DNA from: Megascapheus bottae | Lineage: Eukaryota; Chordata; Mammalia; Rodentia; Geomyidae | Assembly (NCBI GenBank): GCA_024803745.1 | Contig: JANJXV010000029.1 | Location: forward strand, 22,682,001 to 22,746,000 | DNA length: 64,000 nucleotides | Direction: 5' to 3' | In this document: piece after piece, positions 46,605 through 58,680 of the stretch | Numbering within the stretch: the stretch's first letter is position 1 | Layout of the letters: each line of letters opens with the position of its first letter | The notes under the pieces: model-generated | The model's database searches: none | What the model saw: the letters and a program-made list of their open reading frames with translations, nothing else | What the model was told of the DNA's origin: nothing | Position numbers and translations under genes: made by a program

Positions 46605-46975
46605 TTATTTTAGTAAACAGTGGGGCTTCATTCTGAGATTTTCATACATGGAAACAATGTCTGTCAATCATATTTACCCCCTTACTGTCTTTATTCCCTT
46701 CATCCTCCCCATCTGGAAGAAAATAGTCATCTCTATATGACCATGTCTTTTGTTTGTTTGCTTGTTTAGAAGTCTATATTTTGTATATGAGAGAATGGGA
46801 TATTTACATGAATCTGGCTTGTTTTATTAAAGTGTTGATTTCTACCTTTGTCCATTTCTCTAAGTAATATTATCATTCTTTATGAGTGAATAGTATTTCA
46901 TTGTTTAAATATACAATATTTTATTCACCCATTTATTGCAGGAAACCTAGAAATATTCCATAATTTGACTATTAC
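46605..46975 (-). mobile_element. Old L1 ORF2 fragment, antisense
   Basis: 'cattctgagattttcataca', 'gaatgggatatttacatgaa', 'attctttatgagtgaatagt', 'ttcacccatttattgcag'. Order and strand fit the distal L1 ORF2 region, diverged. Confidence 0.6.
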
Positions 46976-47001
46976 TTCAACAAGTTTGGCAAATAATTTT
47001 T

Positions 47002-47122
47002 GTTTTTTAACAAAAATTACAGTTATTACAGTTATATATGTTAGGTAGTGAGTACATTTTTTGTTCAACATCACTACCCCCTCCCATGTTTTTCTCCCAC
47101 TTACCTTTCTGGCACCCCCTGA
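47002..47122 (-). mobile_element. Very short L1 3' tail with TSD
   Basis: About 120 bp: 'aaaaattacagttattacag', 'gtagtgagtacattttttgt', 'ccccctcccatgtttttctc'. TSD 'caaataattttt' at 46990-47001 and 47123-47134. Confidence 0.85.
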
Positions 47123-47134
47123 CAAATAATTTTT

Positions 47135-48745
47135 CAAGTGAACTATGATAATTGTATATAGTTTCTAAAATGTATTTTAGAACTAAGACTTTATTAAAAT
47201 AGTCTAATCAAATTTGCTCATTCTGTTTAAAGTCTTAATGATAATTTGTTGATTAATTTTAAAGATCTAAATACTTTTCCTTTGCTTAGAGAACCCTGTT
47301 GATCTACTATTACTTCATGTACATGACACACCACAAGTAAAACCTTTAATCAACTAGCATACAACTCAGTGTCCATCTTCAGAGCCAGACGTTGATAAAT
47401 CTGTCTGCTCTTGCTCTTGCTTTTCCTTTTGCTTGAGATATGTACTCTTCTCACTATACCTTAGTTTTCAAGATTAATCTCAGAAAGTACTTCTCTCAAG
47501 AGCCCACTTCTCAGCTCCTGCAATCTGTCTTTCAGGGTTAGCACCCTTGTGTTTTATTTTTATCAATCATTTCTTGTGAAGTCAGGTTCCTCTCTTGCTA
47601 CCTGGAGAAACAGCATGCACTTAAATATATAATGCATGTTTTTTAGTATTAAAGCAATGACTCATTTTGCTACTAGTAATAAAACTGTTGTTTCTCTATA
47701 AGCATATAAATACACACACACACACATACACCCATACATACACACACACGTGATTCACTAAACTGTACTTGTTCTCTCACACAAATCTATGAAACTCTTT
47801 TCTATTTATAATATTGTCTCTTATTTTTCTGCCTTACTTGCTTAATCATTGGGTTGTATTTTTCTTTGAATAAGTATAAATCCTCACGTATATTAAATAA
47901 ACCTTTTTGAACTGTGACAGATTGAGGAGAAAAAATGAGTATAATTAAGACATTTTTCAACACCTCATAGATGGCTATGAGACTTCAGTCAATTAGATGT
48001 AAAGCTCTTGCCTTCCTATATATTAGTTTGATGAAGAAATATTATTTAATATTTTGAATTTTCAGTCCTCAAACAACACTGTAAAACCCTCCAAGATATC
48101 CTAGGAATTTTTGCGCAATACAAAGAAATCTTTATTGCTACTGTGGTGTCTTTTTGACATGATAAAAATATCAAAGACACTCTAAGCAAATAAAAATTTA
48201 CATATCAAGGTTGCAATTATGAGCACTGTATTAATATAATAAGTATATTTTTCAATACTTACTATATTGCATCTATCCTCCAAGTCTTTGCTTATTGTAT
48301 TCTCATTAAATAATATATTTTACTATTGGAAACACTGAGAATACTAGAAATATAAGAGAATATCCCATTAATGTATAAATGATTAAATATTACACAATAG
48401 TACTTTGAAGTCCTGCTCAAGTTTGCAACATGAAAACTGAGTGCCAGAAAACTAAGCCGCCTTGTCTGTCACAATGGGAACAATGGAGCCATATTTGTAC
48501 CGAGACCCAAAGTTACTGTTCAACCTATACCAAGAGATTGGCAAGAATGATCTCTGTAGGCTTTTTTATTCTTTCAGAGCTAGAGTGGATAACTTAGTGC
48601 TTACATAGTGCAATGTAGAACTTGAAGATGACATTACATTTGCATTCACAATTATTCTAAAGTTACCTTATAAATGTGAAATTTGTAAAATTATCAACAT
48701 ATGATCTGAAGAATAATAAGTCATTTGTAAAATGTTGACAGTACT
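47135..48745. other. 1.6 kb of intron, mostly unassigned
   Basis: CA-rich patch at 47713-47750. No gene-like frame and no named repeat. Confidence 0.45.
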
Positions 48746-48763
48746 GTGTGTGTGTGTGTGTGT

Positions 48764-48809
<46 letters not shown>

Positions 48810-49030
48810 GATTTGGGGTTTGAACTCAGGACTTAGGTATAATCCCTGACTTTATTTTTGCTGAGGGTTATACCTCCACCATTTTATAAAGCATCCACTG
48901 TGAGCTTTTTTTTTTTTGGTATTTTTAATTAGACTTGTGGACTTTCTTGCCTGGGTTGGTTTTTAGCTGTGATCCTCTAATCTCAGCCTCTTAAGCAGTA
49001 AGATTCCAGGCTTATGACCCTAGACCTGGA
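48746..49030 (-). repeat. (GT)n plus antisense B1-like SINE
   Basis: GT repeat 48746-48807, then 'tttggggtttgaactcagga', 'tttttaattagacttgtgga', 'gctgtgatcctctaatctca'. Diverged. Confidence 0.8.
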
Positions 49031-49049
49031 AGTGATACATTTAAAAAAA

Positions 49050-49243
49050 AATTTTTTTTGCCAGTCCTAGGTCTTGAACTCAGGGCCTGAGCACTGCCCT
49101 TGATCTTTCTCAAGGCTAGCTCTCTACCACTTGAGCCACAGCACCACTTCTGGCCTTTCTAAATATATGGTACCGAGGAATCAAACCCAGGTCTTTATGC
49201 ATACTAGGCAAGGACTCTACCACTATGCTGAACTACTGGCCCT
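49050..49243 (-). repeat. Dimeric ID-like SINE
   Basis: 'ttttttttgccagtcctagg', 'ctctaccacttgagccacag', 'tatatggtaccgaggaatca', 'gctgaactactggccc'. Confidence 0.9.
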
Positions 49244-49385
49244 AAAGAGCTTGTTTTAAAAAAATTGAAATATCTCTTTGATTGACTGATCGATTGATTG
49301 ATTGATAATTCAGTTTATTACAGCGAGAGACCCAAAGATAGCAGTAAATTTGGTCAGAATAGAAAACAAATTTTGGTAATTATTA

Positions 49386-49620
49386 TTTTTTTTGGTGGGG
49401 CATGAGGCTTGAACTGAGCCTGGGCACTGTCCCTGAGCTCTTCAGCTCAAAGCTATCTACTGTCCTACCATTGAGCCAAGCTCCACTTCCCATTTTCTAG
49501 AGGTTAATTGGAGATAAGAGTCTCAGGTCCTTTGGTGCCTAGGCTGGCTTTGAACCTTGGTCCTCAGATCTCTGCCTCCTGAGTAGCTAGGATTATAGGC
49601 GTGAGCAGCCGGACCCAGCT
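49386..49620 (-). repeat. B1-like composite SINE, antisense, well preserved
   Basis: 'gggcatgaggcttgaactga', 'cctaccattgagccaagctc', 'gaggttaattggagataaga', 'gagtagctaggattataggc'. A short GATT repeat lies just outside, at 49284-49305. Confidence 0.9.
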
Positions 49621-49814
49621 AAATTTTGACAATTTTTTTAAGTCGGTACATTTAATGTTCATTCAATGTTTAATCAGAAGTGACTTGTTTCTTGAAAAGT
49701 AGAAAATCAACATCTTTTAAATTCTGTAGCCATTAAATGTAGATTGTGGTAAAGATCAGAATAAGTCATTTTCAAGTGCAAATTAAGGAAATACACCATC
49801 ACAAACCATGTAAA

Positions 49815-50058
49815 AATTGCTGGATGCTGGTGGCTCATGCTTTAATCCTAGTTACTCAAGAGGTTGAAATCTGAGGATCATGATTTGAAGGCAGCACAGG
49901 CAAGATAATTCATCAGACTCTTCTCTTCAGTGGACCACCAGAAAGCCAAAAGTAGAGCCATGGCTGAAATGGTAGAACACCAGCCTTTAGCAAAAAAAAA
50001 AAAAAAATGCTAAGCGACAGCATCCAGGCTCTGAGTTTAAGCTCCAATACTGACCCAC
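49815..50058 (+). repeat. B1-like composite SINE
   Basis: 'gctggatgctggtggctcat', 'aatctgaggatcatgatttg', 'agtagagccatggctgaaat', with an A-run inside the right part at 49990-50006, ending 'ctccaatactgaccc'. Confidence 0.8.
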
Positions 50059-51706
50059 AGCACAAATCATCTCAAAGCAGATTTTCTTTTTTATATTTAA
50101 TGCCCTGTGGTGAGAGGTTGAGTCATTCTTTGACGTGGAGCTAAATAGACTCTTCAGGGACAAATGCATCCAGTATACTTTTTCCATAATGGGAATGAAT
50201 TGGTAGCTTTTTTTTTTTATAAAATATCTATTTATCCAATTAAATAGGATTTTGTTTTACTGAATTGCAGAATGAATTTGCTGTTCTTATTGATTTCCAA
50301 ATGAATAAATGAAAGGAATGATTAACAAATGCATTTAGCTGAAGGAAAACATTGTCCCGAATTAAAGATATTGCTGGATTCTTTCTTTTTCTTTAAATTT
50401 TAATTTATCTATAGTCCCCAGGTTACACAGGGAAATAAAGATTTTTCATTTAGTCCAATAAGCAGAAACACATAATTATCCCAGGAATATCTTAGGATAT
50501 TAATGTGAAGTCATTCAGATATGGTTAAATGAGGACAAAGAAAAGGCTGAAAGGTTAAGGTTTTGAATAACTAGTCATTTCTACAATGATAACTTTCTGA
50601 TTTCTCCACAGTTAATATCTACTTTGGACTTAGTATTGGATTAAAAAAGTTTAAGATAATCATATGAATAATGTAACAAATGGTAAAATTTCAAAATTGA
50701 CTACTGTTTCAGGTTTAATTTCCCTGGATGGTTCAGCCAGATTTGGAATAGGAGGTCAATTCTATAAATTTAATATCCTCCTATTTCTAAAGAAAGGATT
50801 TTGAAGTGATAAATATATCTTCCAGGATTTGAATAATGAATTTGTTTCTTCTTAATACAATGTTTAGATTCTTTTGACCTTAATTTTAAGACCTTCAAAT
50901 CCTCAATGTTGTTCATAGTTGATTAAATACAGCCCTGAGAAAAACACTGACTGTTCTACAGGATGTTTTCAGTAGGTGAACAGACTCTGGCCTAAGAAAA
51001 AAGCTATTAAATTGACTTGAGACTTTAGCAGAAACCACAGTGTGCCAAAAACCACATTGAAACATGAAGTCCTCTTTGCCCTGCAAACTTCTTCATGACA
51101 AGATCTGAGAACATGAGTGGTTCTTTTCCTACCTTTCAATGTCTTTGTGAAATATCACTCTGCTTTTTCAGTGACACCAAAAATATTGGGTGTGGCACCG
51201 TAACCATGAATAGCCATGGCACATTCATAGAGTTGAACACCCTATGAAAAACAACTGTAGCTCTGAGCTCTGCCTTGTCTTTCCTCTGTCCATATTAGCT
51301 CTTTTGAATCCATAATCTAGCAGATAACTAATTTTCGAATGTCCACTTTATGTCACCCCAATGAAAGGAGGAAACTGGAAGAGAAAATGACACTCAACTA
51401 ATCTCTCGTTCACTGGAGGTTACAGGCCTACCCATTTTGTTTCCTAGACAATAGGGTATAATTGTGCACAAAATCCACCACATTTGGGAGAGTTGAACAT
51501 TCTTCATTTCAGGTTCAAAAACTGAATTATGGCATAGTGTTTATTGCTTAGTACAAAGTTATTAATAAAGTTATAAGAACCAGTCAAGAAAAGAATTTAA
51601 ATTCTATTACCCAAAGTAATGCATTATAGTCACGTATGAAATTTATATGACACAAACATAGATTACAAGTTTTGTTTTCCTGAAAGGATTTTCAAACATC
51701 CATAAG
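50059..51706. other. 1.6 kb of intron without recognised repeats
   Basis: Complex, moderately AT-rich sequence with no exon-like frame. Confidence 0.45.
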
Positions 51707-51920
51707 TATTGAGTTCTGGTTTCTCATATCTGTAATCCTAGCTACTTAGTAGTCTGAGATCTGAGTATCATGGTCCAAAACTAAACCAGGCAGAAAAGTA
51801 CATGAAATTAATTCCTGGAGTTACCTACCCAGCAAAGTACTGGTAGTGGAGGTGAGACTCAAATCGAAGATTGCTAACTTTGAGCAAAAATGCAAGCATG
51901 GGCACATACACACACAGACA
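51707..51920 (+). repeat. B1-like composite SINE, diverged
   Basis: 'ctgtaatcctagctacttag', 'ggtccaaaactaaaccaggc', 'ggtgagactcaaatcg', then a CA-rich end. Confidence 0.7.
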
Positions 51921-53369
51921 TGATGGATAAGTAAATCCAATACTGTCTGATAATTTACATGCTATATGTTCCAAAGGATGTATTTTAATTTGTTTTAAAA
52001 AAGCAAAGATATTGCCTGTTACTATACAACTTCACCTCTTTTGCTGCATAAGCAAGAGATTCAAACTAATTTTGGTTCCGTTTATTTATCTATATAATGG
52101 GATAATATTAATTTTGCAGTGATTTAACAAAAATTAATCAAGCTAGTTTAGTGCTATTATTAGCCATCATTTGTAATAAAAAATATGATTTACCATCTGT
52201 TTCACAAAGTGAGGTTTGTATCATATTCTGTAATTAGGGTCTGTCTATGCATGAATATTCTGTCTACTATGTGGAGTATCTATTAAGATGTATGTATTTT
52301 TTACATCAGTGGTTCTTTAGGATTTTATGATACCTCCATATATTCTCCCAGTCATCTTCTCACACAAAGCAGACATTCCAGAATCTTTGAAAAAAATCAA
52401 AATATTTAATTTTTATTTTTAAATGGTACTTTGTTTAAGAGCTTTAGGAAGTTTGCCTTAAATTACAAGTCCTCTTTCACAACCAGATTATGCTTAAGTG
52501 CTGGGAGAGGTGTGACCTTTTGTTAAGTGGTATTTAGCATATATATTGAAAACTCTGTTAATCCACCTACCAATCAGAAAGTCTGTATTATCTTGACATT
52601 TGGCTATGTAGCTATTACTGCTCTAGTAAAATGTTTGGTAAGTGTTCTGTTTATTTTTATTGTTTTGAAGTCATGAAACTTATAAAACTGTATTTCTGAA
52701 GCAGTAGAATTGTGGAGTTGGATCCTGGATTGTGAGCTTGAGTGCTTGAAACAGTTCACTTCTGACACACTATATTCAGGTGGGGAAATTTTTAATGAAT
52801 TCACTAAAAATCAATTTTTATCACTGAAACTTGAATAATGAAAAGCAGATTTTAATCCCTATAACAATTGGAATTAATTATAAAATAAAATGCAAAGACA
52901 AACCAGAAGAATCAGCATTTAATCTTAAATATAAGGCCATTAAGGACAAGGAGAATAAAAAAAAGAAACCAAACGCACCATTCAGTCTCAACACATTTTG
53001 TAAGAGGTAAAAAAATACACTAAAATCAAAATTCCATGGGAGCACAATGTCAGGGTATAGGAGAACCCTTTAATTGGGATATATTTAGTTTTATATAAGA
53101 ATACTTGCATTTCTACATTGGTCTTTTATTTTTATGCTGTTAGGGGCCAGAGAATGGTACCACTTCATCAACTGGCATTTGATAACCAGTAAGCTAAAGA
53201 ATAATTAATGATCTCAGATTAAACTCCACCAACGAGTAGATTTGTTTCTTCAGGCAAATTTCTTCTCCCTCACCAACTTGTTTCTTTCATTTATGAACTT
53301 AGAAAAATAATAACTCTTTGATAGAGTTGTACAGATTGGAATTTATAATATTAAATTAAAAATTTGAAG
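51921..53369. other. 1.4 kb of intron, nothing recognised
   Basis: AT-rich. The minus-strand frame 52604-52804 has no domain. Confidence 0.45.
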
Positions 53370-53370
53370 G

Positions 53371-53610
53371 GATGCCATGTGCGTTGGCTCACACCTGTAA
53401 TCCTAGCTATTCACGAGGCTGAGATCTGAGGACTGATTCAAAGCCAGCCTAAGTCCTAAAGACTATGAGACTCTTATCTCCAGTTAATCTCTAGAAAACC
53501 GGAAGTGGTGCGGTGGCTCAAGGGGTAGGGCAGTACCCTACCCTAGAGCTCAGGGACAGTGCCCAAGCCCAAAGTTCAAGCCCCATGATCAACAACAACA
53601 AAAATTTTTG
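53371..53610 (+). repeat. B1-like composite SINE, well preserved
   Basis: 'cacacctgtaatcctagcta', 'cttatctccagttaatctct', 'aaccggaagtggtgcggtgg', 'aaagttcaagccccatgatc', AAC-type tail. Confidence 0.9.
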
Positions 53611-53614
53611 AAGG

Positions 53615-53785
53615 GACTGGATTGGGTTAAGACAGAATAGGGGACCAGTGTGATGAAAGAGAGTAATGAAAGAGAGTGAGGAAATGGATGACATTGGTCA
53701 AGATGAATAGTCCTTATCCACTGACATGTTGAAATCTAAACCCATTTATACAATTACTTAAAGCTAATTTGAAAAGAATGGTATA
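53615..53785 (+). repeat. L1-type 3' end, same family as 13300-13556
   Basis: 'gaggaaatggatgacattgg', 'tatccactgacatgttgaaa', 'cccatttatacaattactta'. The order matches the tail at 13440-13540. The SINE at 53371 sits directly upstream. Confidence 0.5.
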
Positions 53786-54435
53786 CGCATTAACTAATAA
53801 GTCTTGTGATGACTTTATGGATGGAAAACTTATGCTCACTCTACAAATGAGTGAGAAAATTTAGGCACCGATAATTTAATTTGGTATATACCACATATTC
53901 TATAAATACTAAATACATTAATTATTAGAATTCTTTATCAATTATCTACGAGCATTTATAATATCAGAGTAGTATATATTGCACTTCATAAGTTCCAAAT
54001 GGAATATTTTAATAGAGATAACAAAATAAATATATAACATACACAAATCAATTTATAAATATTTGCATTCAAAATTGTGTTTATTCAATGATTACTTGTA
54101 TCTATTCATGTTCATTAGTAATCATACTATTATTGTTTCTTTTTTATGCTAGGAATGTTATTCATGCTGCCCCTTGAGGCACAAAGTCAGACATTTTGCT
54201 TTTAGTTTGTTTTTCAGGAAAAGTCTACTTCTTTGGCCTAGTCTGGCCTCTGACCAAATCCTTCTACCTCACCTCCTGAGAATCTGGGTACACAGAGGTT
54301 TTCATCACTATTCTGGGCCTATTTTGGAAGCAGAGTCTCCATAACTTCACCTGCTTCCTTATTAGATTGTAGATATTATCCCTAACAAGTGTAGTCCCGT
54401 GATCGCCTGCACATTTGCTGTTGTTGGCTCCTGAT
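53786..54435. other. Intronic sequence, nothing firm
   Basis: AT-rich. 54180-54320 ('tggcctctgaccaaatcctt') may be a decayed antisense SINE. Confidence 0.4.
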
Positions 54436-54700
54436 CTGCTGGTGAGTCACCCTGTCATCCTAGCTACTCAGGAGCAGAAGATATGAGGAGTATGGTTTTA
54501 AGTTAGCTGGGGCAAGAAAATCCATGAGATTTAGCTCCAGTTAAATACTTCCCCATCCCCCCCAAAAACAAAATAAGGAGGAAGTAGAGGTGGGACTCAT
54601 GTTTTAGAGTGCAAGCTTTAGACACAAAATGTTCAGGGACAATGTCCAAGCCCTAAGTTCAAACCTTAGGACTGGCACAAAAAAGTAAACTAGCATAAAA
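54436..54700 (+). repeat. Decayed B1-like composite SINE
   Basis: 'gtcatcctagctactcagga', 'gatttagctccagttaaata', 'agtagaggtgggactcatgt', 'ccctaagttcaaaccttagg', 'actggcacaaaaaa'. Confidence 0.7.
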
Positions 54701-54911
54701 AGAAAATACTGACATAGTCTTTCAAAGGTTATATGATTGTGAACATAGGCATGAAGTAGATGGATCGAGGATAATGTTGGAATCATGCTGAAATATTATG
54801 CCATTCTCATTCTCAAGCAAGAAAAATTGGAGCCAGGTAGACAGGGTTTCACTGTCCACAATAAAGGAACCTGAAAATGTATGCATATGTACCCAAGCTG
54901 ATTTCTTTCTG

Positions 54912-55146
54912 TTTGTGCCAGTACTGGGGCTTGAACACAGAACCTGAAAGCTGCCCCTTAGCTTTTTTCCACTCAACACTAGCACTCTGCCATTTGAGCC
55001 ACAGCTCCACATCCAACATTTTGTAAGTTACTTATGGATATCAATCTCAGCTTTTTCTGCCAGATCTGCCTTGGATCCTTGTTTCTCACGTCCCATCTTT
55101 CTGAGTAGCTAGAGTCACAGATGTAAGCCACCTGGACCTTGCTGCA
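54912..55146 (-). repeat. B1-like composite SINE, antisense
   Basis: 'gtgccagtactggggcttga', 'ctgccatttgagccacagct', 'gagtagctagagtcacagat'. The minus-strand frames 54722-55302 overlap it and are not genes. Confidence 0.8.
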
Positions 55147-55945
55147 TTGCTGACTTTTTATAAAGGATTTAGTAACTGAAATAGCCTGTGCTTTAATTGT
55201 GTATTTGAGTTCAATTAAACATGTAAATGCATTTCCCATGACTAATATCTGGCAACAAAACAAATGTGAGAGAAACAATAAAGGTATTTTGAATATTTTC
55301 AATAAAGCTAATGCTAGGGAATTTCATAGGATCTGAAAAAATGTAATTGAGATATAAAAGGAGTGTATCCAGAAAATAGTGTTCTAGTCATGTTTTCCTT
55401 TGGGCTCTTGAATAATTCTACTTTCTTTAAAGCCCACCTCATCTCGGGCCTTTTGCCCACCAAACTGTGATGTGAATGTTATGTTCCAAAGATCATAGCC
55501 ATAATTAGTTTTTCCCCGAGTACAGCAAATTATGAATGTCAGTGTCATTCAAGGGTTGCAAGTGTTTGAATTTCATAGATTAAGTTTAATTACTGATGTG
55601 TGCATTCTCTGATTGCAGAGAGGAGAATTTTGCAAAGATTGAAATCCACAGGAGAATTTTTAGATTCCGTTTTATTTAGTCTAAGCAGGGGGCCTTTCAT
55701 TTTATCCTTTAAACTGTTCTTAGTGTTGTACTGCTAACGAAAGCAGACTAATGCTTGGAGGAAATTGGAACAAAAGCTAAACAAGTCATTCTTGCTAATT
55801 TAAACATGCTGGTTCTTGCTGAGGCTCAAGAAACTTCAGCCACGTGTAGCTAGCATGGAATATAAAAAAAAATTGTGAGCTATGGAGGTAGATAACTGGC
55901 TTCTGCACTCATTTATGGTATGATCTTGAGACAGTACTTAAAATT
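55147..55945. other. Repeat-free intronic block
   Basis: 55380-55870 is complex, not low-complexity and carries no recognised repeat. It is a candidate conserved non-coding element, which cannot be judged without comparison. Confidence 0.4.
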
Positions 55946-55947
55946 TA

Positions 55948-56032
55948 TCCATTCTAGCCTAATTCTAGCTACTCAGGAGGCTGAAAACAGAGAATTAGGA
56001 TAGTAAACTGAGGGCCATCTATGGAATTGTCA
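55948..56032 (+). repeat. B1-like head fragment
   Basis: 'attctagctactcaggaggc' with little of the rest preserved. Confidence 0.6.
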
Positions 56033-57425
56033 GACTCAGAGTGGATTTTCCTAGTTCACAATGCCTTCAAAATGTTCTGTTTTCTGAAATGAACACGTTC
56101 AGCTAATTAATTTGGCATGCATTAAGATGGTAGTCTGAATCACGTATATTTCACAGTAAGTCTGAAAAATGGGGCAGAATTCCTCACAAGTTTGTTATTG
56201 ATTTGGGGGAGAAATTGGGACAGGAACAAGAACTGCATTTTGATTAAAAAAATGACTATTAGGAGGTACTACTGCCATTTGCTGATGAATGGTCCTGTTA
56301 TCTAAAACTTGGAATATACTGCAGTTATCCCATAAGCTACTTTGGAATTATCTCAGTATTAGTAGAGAGTAGGGGGTATAAATTGTCACTGACTTGTTAA
56401 GATATTGTAATAAAATTATGTTGGTTTTAGTCCTCATCAATACTACTCCCAAATATGTAGTTACTGAATCTTCCTCATCACCATTGACTGTTATATTCCA
56501 CAGTTATCTGTTCTGCTACTGAGTGTCTCTCACAAACAGTCCAATAAAATACAGCCTCAATTATACTTTTAAAGTCGTTATTGGTTTAGAATACTTCAGC
56601 TCCTCCTTTCTCACAATAGTTATCAGAATTATTGTCTACCCATCCATTTATAAATCTATCATCTATTTACCAATATGTGTCCTGTCCCTGGACAGTTATT
56701 TTCTATGCAAACAACCTAGAGTTTTTCAAGCAAATGTTATACTTATACTATAAAGAATATCCTTTTATAGGATGCTAATAATGTTGATAACTCCAAAGTT
56801 ATTGCTTTGGGCTGTAATCTTGTTAATATTCATATATTTTTGACTATATCTACCAAAAATTGATTCAATTATCCCTGATTAATTTGAAATATCTTAACAT
56901 GGAAGTTCTGATACTATAAATTAATGTCTCAATTGGCAGCCTATGAGAACATGTGGGATTTCTACTCCAAATATATAGTTTTGAAGTTAGTGTAATGACA
57001 TTGAAAATGTCAGGCACACTTTACTGAAGTTTTTCTAGATAATCATATTTATCCTCAAAAAACATAGTCTACCAGATTTAAGATATATAATATATAAATG
57101 AAAAGGGGATTGCAATCAGGACTTTGTAGTCAAGATATTCGCATACAAGTCTGTATTTAAGGGGAAGAACAGGAGAAATGGAAAATCATGTCTATTAAGA
57201 AAACATAACTTTGTAGATATGTATAATGTCAAAAGCTATAGAATTCCCCATATTAATTTACAAATATTCTATGATAGATAATTAGATCAGGAGAATGAAG
57301 TTCAACAATCAACAAAGACCTTAAAGCAATTTAGAGTCCTTTTGAATCTTTAAAGGAAATCCAATAAGCACTTGAAGAATAAAATCGATAAGGAGTTTAA
57401 CTGTTTCTTTTTTGGTTTGCCACAG
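56033..57425. other. Last 1.4 kb of the intron before exon B
   Basis: No repeat recognised. It ends with a pyrimidine-rich tract 'ctgtttcttttttggtttgc' and 'cacag' at 57425. Confidence 0.55.
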
Positions 57426-57521
57426 GGTCCAAGTTTTCTCTCTGAGGCCATTTTTCATAAACATGCAACAAAAATTGAAGATACAGATCCTTTTTTCAAC
57501 TTGCATGCAACAATTGCCAAG
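57426..57521 (+). CDS. NAALADL2: NAALADL2 coding exon B (32 codons, phase 0-0)
   Basis: Reads GPSFLSEAIFHKHATKIED then TDPFFNLHATIAK, flanked by acceptor 'gccacag' and a strong donor GTAAGT. It follows exon A directly in the family. As I recall it, human NAALADL2 also continues from ...LE to GPSFLSEA. Aligned through the 'DP-F---H-T-A' motif to glutamate carboxypeptidase II, the position of its zinc-binding His553 is Glu here (in LSEAIF). That agrees with the view that NAALADL2 has lost hydrolase activity. The exon's end would feed the helical, transferrin-receptor-like dimerisation region encoded further downstream, outside the window. Frame intact, no stops. Confidence 0.93.
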
Positions 57522-57730
57522 GTAAGTGGAAGGATGTGATTTTGATTAGTATCAGAAAAGTTATGGTTTAGTTTTACTTTGTTTGGATTTTGTATATGGA
57601 GAATGTAAAATAACGACTCAAGAAGAATCTACATAGTTTGAAATTTGAAATATACTACATTTTACTGTAACATATTATTTTCCTAAGGAATAAAAATGAT
57701 ATATAATTTTTCAGAAAAAAAAGTAACAAT

Positions 57731-57960
57731 AGCCAGGCGCTGTGGCTCATGCCTGTAATACTAGTTATTCAGGATGCTGAGATCTGAGGATTGTGGTTCA
57801 AAGCCAGCCCAGGCACTAAAAAGACCATGAGACTCTTATCTCCAATTAATCATCAGAAAACTGGAAGTGGCCCTGTGACTCAAGGGGTAGGACAGTAGCC
57901 TTGAGCTGAGGAGCTGAGGGACAATACCCAGGGCCCAGAGTTCAAGTCCCACAACCAAAA

Positions 57961-58008
<48 letters not shown>

Positions 58009-58017
58009 ACACACACA
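57731..58017 (+). repeat. B1-like composite SINE and (CA)n microsatellite
   Basis: 'agccaggcgctgtggctcat', 'gtggttcaaagccagcccag', 'tctccaattaatcatcagaa', 'agagttcaagtcccacaacc', then about 28 CA units (57961-58017) grown from its tail. Confidence 0.92.
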
Positions 58018-58075
58018 AATTAACAATATTCAAGCTCATGGAAATATCCTGATATATTATATTACACATTTATCT

Positions 58076-58259
58076 GGGTCTGGAGTTTGGCCTAGTGGTA
58101 GAGTGCTTGCCTATAGCATGCACGAAGACCCAGGTTTGACTCCTTGGTACCACATACATAGAAAAAGCTGAAACTGGTGCTGTGTGGCTGAAGTGGTAGA
58201 GTTCTAGCCTTAAGGACAGCCCAAGGACAGTTCTCAGTTCAAGGTCCAAGACTGGCAAA

Positions 58260-58285
<26 letters not shown>
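58076..58285 (+). repeat. Dimeric ID-like SINE with CA tail and TSD
   Basis: 'ggagtttggcctagtggtag', 'gtaccacatacatagaaaaa', 'ccaagactggcaaaa', then (CA)n. TSD 'cacatttatc' at 58065-58074 and 58287-58296. The left half has a small TA insertion ('gcctatagcatgc'). Confidence 0.92.
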
Positions 58286-58290
<5 letters not shown>

Positions 58291-58445
58291 TTTATCCACA
58301 GTAAACAATAAATATTTCCTTTTAGCCTGAAAGTAAATTTGTGTTATATTTGTATTATCATGCTAAATGGATCTTTGCATTGCTCTCTCCAAATAAGATA
58401 TTTATTTATTTATAATATTTTTTAGTTGCAATAAAAGAACTCCTA

Positions 58446-58680
58446 GTAGGCTCTGGTGGTTCATTCCTGTAATCCTAGCTACTCAGGAAGCTGAAATATG
58501 AGGACAGTGGTTCAAAGCTAGCCTACATAGGAAACTCCATGAGATTCTTATCTCCAATAAACTGATCGAAAAATCTGGAAGTGGTGCCGTGGCTCAAGTG
58601 GTAAAGTGTCACCTTGAGAAAAAATAAGCACATAGCCCCAGGACCAGCAAAATAAAATAAAATAAAATAAAATAAATAAA
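58446..58680 (+). repeat. B1-like composite SINE and (AAAAT)n tail
   Basis: 'cctgtaatcctagctactca', 'gtggttcaaagctagcctac', 'ggaagtggtgccgtggctca', ending 'ggaccagc', then AAAAT units. Confidence 0.85.

Larger units (their letters stand above)
15949..57425 (+). other. NAALADL2: NAALADL2 intron between exons A and B (41,477 bp)
   Basis: Bounded by GTGATT at the donor and 'cttttttggtttgccacag' at the acceptor. Both exons are phase 0, so they join as ...KALE|GPSF.... It contains no further exon I can identify. Its contents are SINEs, L1 pieces, one solo LTR and microsatellites. Confidence 0.88.
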
